A stretch of 64,000 bases of DNA. It comes from Podarcis raffonei (taxonomy: Eukaryota > Chordata > Lepidosauria > Squamata > Lacertidae). Made by a program: the position numbers and the translations under genes. Position 1 is the stretch's first letter, and each line of letters opens with the position of its first letter. Shown one piece after another: positions 47,401-53,400 of the stretch. The notes under the pieces were generated by a model. The model worked only from the letters and a program-made list of their open reading frames with translations. It had not been told where the DNA came from and searched no databases. Location of the stretch: positions 100,117,534-100,181,533 of the forward strand of contig NC_070606.1 of assembly GCF_027172205.1 (NCBI RefSeq), written 5' to 3'.

Positions 47401-50400
47401 TGCACCACAAGCCCTATGCAGCCTCAACTTAGGATGGCTCCCCGGCCTGGCCTTGCACTGCAAAGTTTGCAGCAGCATGTGCCACAAAATGGCGTCCAGC
47501 ATTCAAAAAGCTTTCATTAACTAGCCACACACAAGGCATGCAAGCTCCACCCCCCCAGTCGTTCTCAGACTCCTTATTGGGCGAGCAACGCAGCCAAGCA
47601 ACACAGCTGGAGCCTCCCTCTCCCCTGGCCGGCAGCGAGGGAGGGAGGGAGAGGAGCTGCTTCCTTTAAAATTTAAGGGACATCATTTAAGGGACATCCA
47701 TCAATAAGGGACAGCAGCGGGACTTGGCCTTGGAATAAGGGACTGTCCCTTCAAATAACGGACACTTGACAGCTATGGGCCAGGACAGCTGGAACTCTAA
47801 AAGTCTCCAAGAGAAGGAAAGGGAAAAACTGTAGTCTCCCTACAATTCCTTCTCTGCATGTTTTCAGTTAGTATCTCTTAAAGGGTAAGAGTAAGCCACT
47901 TCTGCCTGCGGATTGGGGGAATCCCCAGCCACGTCAGCCCCTGGCCAGCCAATCAGCTGGCTCTGTGGGCATGGCCTGCCCTATAAAGGCAGGACGCGGC
48001 TGGGGATCTCCCTCCTTCCCCACCTGCCAGCTGTTCCTGTTTCCCATCCTCCTGCCCTATAGGGTTTTCATTCCTTGACCTTGCTATGGACCTTGGTTGG
48101 TCACCATTGAGGGGCCTGGTAGGAATTTTTCCACTTGGCAAATTGGCACCAGCCACTTGGTTTTCGCCTACCTGATAGCAAATCATCACAATTTTCTTGG
48201 TATTGGCGGTTAGGCATTGGTATTGTTTTGTAGATGGAAGAGGGGAGGAAGCGCCATCACCTGCCCCACATATTGAAGGGTAGTCCAGTAAAGGATTCCG
48301 GGGGGCATGGCCCTGTCTGAAGCCTGGGGAGGTGAAGGCCTAAGCCACGCCCCCTATTGGTGACCCCGGGGGAGTTCCTAGTTGATGTGCATCAGCCGGA
48401 CTCCCCCTACTGGTGGTTAACCCTTCCCGGACTTCCAGTGGACGGGCTGAAGTCAGATATAGTCAGTTAGGACCAATGCCTAAGGCAATACCGCTCAACA
48501 CCTGTAACCAATAAAGTTGTGGCCTTATTTAGCCCATCAACCTTAATAACTGCGTCATGTGTCTTTATTTCCACTGGGCGGGGGGCGGGAACCTGCCACG
48601 CAAATAGGCTTAAACCAAATGAATGCAAATCTTCTACTTTCAGGACACTTCCTTGTGTAGTCACCACAGGACCCACAAGAGCAACTCTCTCCTTCTGAGG
48701 TTTCCAGCAACAGGCATTCAGAAGCATCCCTCCCTCCAACTGCGGTGGCAGAGCAGAGCCAGTAAGGCTAGAAGCCATCGATAGCCCCCTCCTCTTCCAT
48801 GCTTTTGTCTATTTTAAAGCCATCCAGGCTGGTGGCTGTCCCTGCCTCCTTCTCCAAAATTCAGGACCACTGGACATCCACAAGTGAAATCCTGACATTA
48901 CTGAACATGTGGACTGACAACATGAAAGCTTGCCACCGTAAAGAACTTTGGGCATGGATGTCTGCTGATGCTAGGATTTCCATAGCTGAGCAATGGAAAA
49001 CCTTTTTAAAAACCACCTCCATTTGTCTTTGTCATATAAGAACTTATGGACTTTGGCTATTGCGGGGGAAATAACACATAAACTGTCTGTTTCCAGGGCG
49101 ACAAAGGATCTAGAATGCTTTTATGTCATCGGGCGAGATTTTATTTCCTATTCTTCAGACATTCGCCATCCACACCAGCTCAGGAAATGTAGAAGATTAT
49201 TTTTTTAGTATGCTGTCTGTTATTATTGTCTGTATTATGTGCAAGGAAGTTATCTCAGTTGTGGTGCTGATCATGTCAAGGTTGTGGATTCAACCCCAAC
49301 AGGGAAATGTTCCTGCATTGCAGGGAGTTTGACTAGGGAGTTCTATGATTTTGATGATGATGATGATCCATAAATTTATGTTCTTCATGTTGTACACCAC
49401 CCTGGGATCTTTGGATGAAAGGGAGGTATATAAATCAAGTATCTCAAGGGCTGTCACAGGGAAGAGGGAGCATGCTTGTATTTTCCTGCTCTGGAAGGGT
49501 GGGACTCGAACCCATGGCTTCAAGTTACAATAAAGGAGATTCCAATTAAACATTCAGAAGAACTTTCTTACAGTAAGAACTGTCTGACAGTGGAGCGGAC
49601 TCCCTTGGAAGGTGGTGGACTCTCCTTCGCCAGAGGTTTTAAAGCAGAGGTTGGACGGCAGTCTGTCAGAGGTTCTCTGGCTGCAGTTCCGGCATTGCAG
49701 GGGCCGAACCAGATGACCCTTGGGGGGGGGGTCCCTTCCAGTTCTACTATTCTATTGTAGCCTGTGACTAAGAATGGAGAAAAGCAATGACCAACCTAGA
49801 CAGCATCTTAAAAAGCAGAGACATCACCTTGCCGACAAAGGTCCGTATAGTTAAAGCTATGGTTTTCCCAGTAGTGATGTATGGAAGTGAGAGCTGGACC
49901 ATCAAGAAGGCTGATCGCCAAAGAATGGATGCTTTTGAATTCTGGTGCTGGAGGAGACTCTTGAGAGTCCCATGGACTGCAAGAAGATCAAATGTCTCCA
50001 TTCTGAAGAAAAGCAGCCCTGAGTGCTCACTGGAAGGACAGATCCTGAAGCTGAGGCTCCAAGACTTTGGCCACCTCATGAGAAGAGAAGACTCCCTGGA
50101 AAAGACCCTGATGTTGGGAAAGATGGAGGGCGCGAGGAGAAGGGGATGACAGAGGACAAGATGGTGGGACAGTGTTCTCGAAGCTACAGCATGAGTTTGA
50201 CCAAACTGCGGGAGGCAGTGGAAGACAGGAGTGCCTGGCGTGCTCTGGTCCAGGGGGTCACGAAGAGGCGGACACGACTAAACGACTAAACAACAAGAAG
50301 AATGAAGAGGGCAGCCAAACCCCTTTGTCCAAGCTCTAAGCCCCCTCCTCCCGCGACATCTTAAAAGAACAGGCGGTGGCACAGAGAGGCCAAGGAGGGC

Positions 50401-53400
50401 ATCTGCAGAGGAGCTGCAAAGCCAACTCAAGTGGAGATGAAGAGGATGGAGGGGAGCAAGCTGGCCAATCACCAGGCTCAGCCTCCTAGGAGCCCACGGC
50501 TTACAGGAACCTGGACTGCTTCAGGCCTGTGGTTTGCTCCTTTGAACGGCAGCTTTCATTTTCCATAGTAGCAGCAGCCGGAGGAGAGATAAATAAACCC
50601 CAGCCCTTCTCCTGGCCTAGCTAAATAAGCCTCCTCCAGCCAAGCGGGCCTTGAACCCTCGCCAGTGTTTTCCCCCAACGGCCAATCAAGCCATTTATGA
50701 TGCTCTCCATCCTTAACCCTGCTGGGCTGGTGGCCAAGGAAGAAACTGTTTAGCTCGGCAGATTTTGGATCTTCGCACAGGACTCCGGAGTGCTTGCCAG
50801 CGGCTAGGCTACCTAGGGAAGGAGAGGGCTACGGAGGTGACCTTTGCAAGCAGTGCCAGCCCTTGTGACTGGCAGGCAGCACAAAGCCCCCAGATTGGCT
50901 GGGGCTCTAGCGTGGAACCAGACCCACCACGGAAACCGTGCAAGATTGGATCAAGGAAGAGAGAGGAGAGGAAGATGAGGTGGTGTCAGGGGCCGGCAGT
51001 TGTCCTTGAACCCAGGCCCAGTGTGTGCATTCTCCAACCTACTTCTAGATTACTGCAATGCACTCTATGTGAGGCTTCCTTTGGAAGCTGCAGTTAGAGC
51101 AGAATGCTGCAGCACGATTGCTGACAGGAGTGAAGCCTTGCCTCCTCCATATAACCCCTGTGCTCAGAGAGCTCCACTGCTTGCTAATTTTCCACAGGGT
51201 CAAGTTCAAGGTGTTATTATTAGTATATAAAGCCCTTAAATGGTTGGAGGGTGGATAGCAGCTAACAGATTGAGGTTGAATCCTGACAAGACAGAAGTAC
51301 TGTTTTGGGGGGACAGGAGGCGGACGGGTGTGGGGGACTCCTTGGTCCTGAATGGGGTAACTGTGCCCCTGAAGGACCAGGTGCGCAGCCTGGGAGTCAT
51401 TTTGGACTCACAGCTGTCCATGGAGGCACAGGTCAATTCTGTGTCCAGGGCAGCTGTCTATCAGCTCCACCTGGTACGCAGGCTGAGACCCTCCCTGCCC
51501 GCGGACTGTCTCGCCAGAGTGATGCATGCTCTGGTTATCTCCCACTTGGACTACTGCAATGCACTCTACGTGGGGCTACCTTTGAAGGTGACCCGGAAAC
51601 TACAACTAATCCAGAATGTGGCAGCTAGACTGGTGACTGGGAGTGGCCGCCGAGACCATATAACACTGGTCTTGAAAGACCTACATTGGCTCCCAGTACA
51701 TTTCCGAGCACAATTCAAAGCGTTGGTGCTGACCTTTAAAGCCCTCAATGACCTCAAAGGCCCAGTATACCTGAAGGAGCGTCTCCACCCCCATCGTTCT
51801 GCCCGTACGCTGAGGTCCGAGGGACTTCTGGCGGTACCCTCACTGCGAGAAGCCAAGTTACAGGAAACCAGGCAGAAGGCCTTCTCGGTAGTGGCACCCG
51901 CCCTGTGGAAAGCCCTCCCACCAGATGCCAAAGAGAAAAACAACCACCAGATTTTTAGAAGACATCTGAAGGCAGCCCTGTTTAGGGAAACTTTTAATGT
52001 TTAACAGACTACTGTATTTTAATACTTTGTTGGAAGCTGCCCAGAGTGGCTGGGGAAACCCCGCCAGATGGGCGGGGTATAAGTAATAAATTTTATTCTA
52101 TTCTTAAACCCTTCATACCAGTTACCTCACATGTGCCCCTCAACCACTTGAATCAGCCCACCTGGCCCTGTCACAGGGGGTTGTGAAATACCCCCTGTAT
52201 TCTGCATTTGAAATAAATCAATACTTTAGCGTGGCCGCACCCACACTCTGCAACTCCCTACCTGCAATCCCTTCGTAGAGGGTGGCCTTATAGTCCAGGT
52301 ATTCATAGTCCTCAAACTTCTGTGATCCTTCGCACAAGACCCGACACTCTGTATCAGCCACGTGGTAGCCCCTCAGTGCTCTCTCCAGGAACTCAATGGC
52401 CACGTGATACTCTTCTTTGTCGTAATGCTTCATTCCCAAAAGATAGTCCTCCTGTAATACCAAAAGAACATTAAGGGCATGGAAAATAGTTTAACTGTGC
52501 GCTGTGTGAAAAAGGGCTCCATTTGATCTGTCCTGAATCTTCCAATACTCAGATTCCTTCAACTAGGGCCAGGGCCTTTTCAGTACTGGCCCCGACTTGG
52601 TGGAATGCTCTGTCCCAAGAGACCAGGGCCCTGCAGGACTTGACATCTTTCCGCAGGGCCTGCAAGACAGAGCTGTTCCGCCTGGCCTTTGGTTTGGACT
52701 CAGTCTGACCCTGATGTTTCCCTCCCCTTATGGTTTTGATCTATGGGCTACTTTTAAAATGAGGCAGCATTTTAAATTGCATTTTAACCTGTATTTTAAA
52801 TTGTGCCCCCCCCCATCATGTTTTTACTGTAATTTTACTGGTGTTAGCCACCCTGAGCCTGGCTCTGGCCGGGGAGGGCAGGGTATAAATAAAATTTATT
52901 ATTATTATTATTAAGGCTCATTGGAGTTCTAGTGTTAGAAGAGAGGGAGAAAAACTCTATCCATTTCCTCCATGCCACACATGGTTTCATAAACCTCTAT
53001 CAGGTCACCCCTTCATCTAAAAGGTAAAGGTACCCCTGCCCGTACGGGCCAGTCTTGACAGACTCTAGGGTTGTGCGCCCATCTCACTCTATAGGCCGGG
53101 AGCCAGCGCTGTCCGCAGACACTTCCGGGTCACGTGGCCAGCGTGACAAACTGCATCTGGCGAGCCAGCGCAGCACACGGAAACGCCGTTTACCTTCCCG
53201 CTAGTAAGCGGTCCCTATTTATCTACTTGCACCCGGGGGTGCTTTCGAACTGCTAGGTTGGCAGGCACTTGGACCAAGCAATGGGAGCGCACCCCGCCAC
53301 GGGAATTCGAACTGCTGACCTGATGATCGGCAAGTCCTAGGCACTGAGGCTTTAACCCACAGCGCCACCCGCGTCCCTCACCCCTTCATCTACTTTTCTC

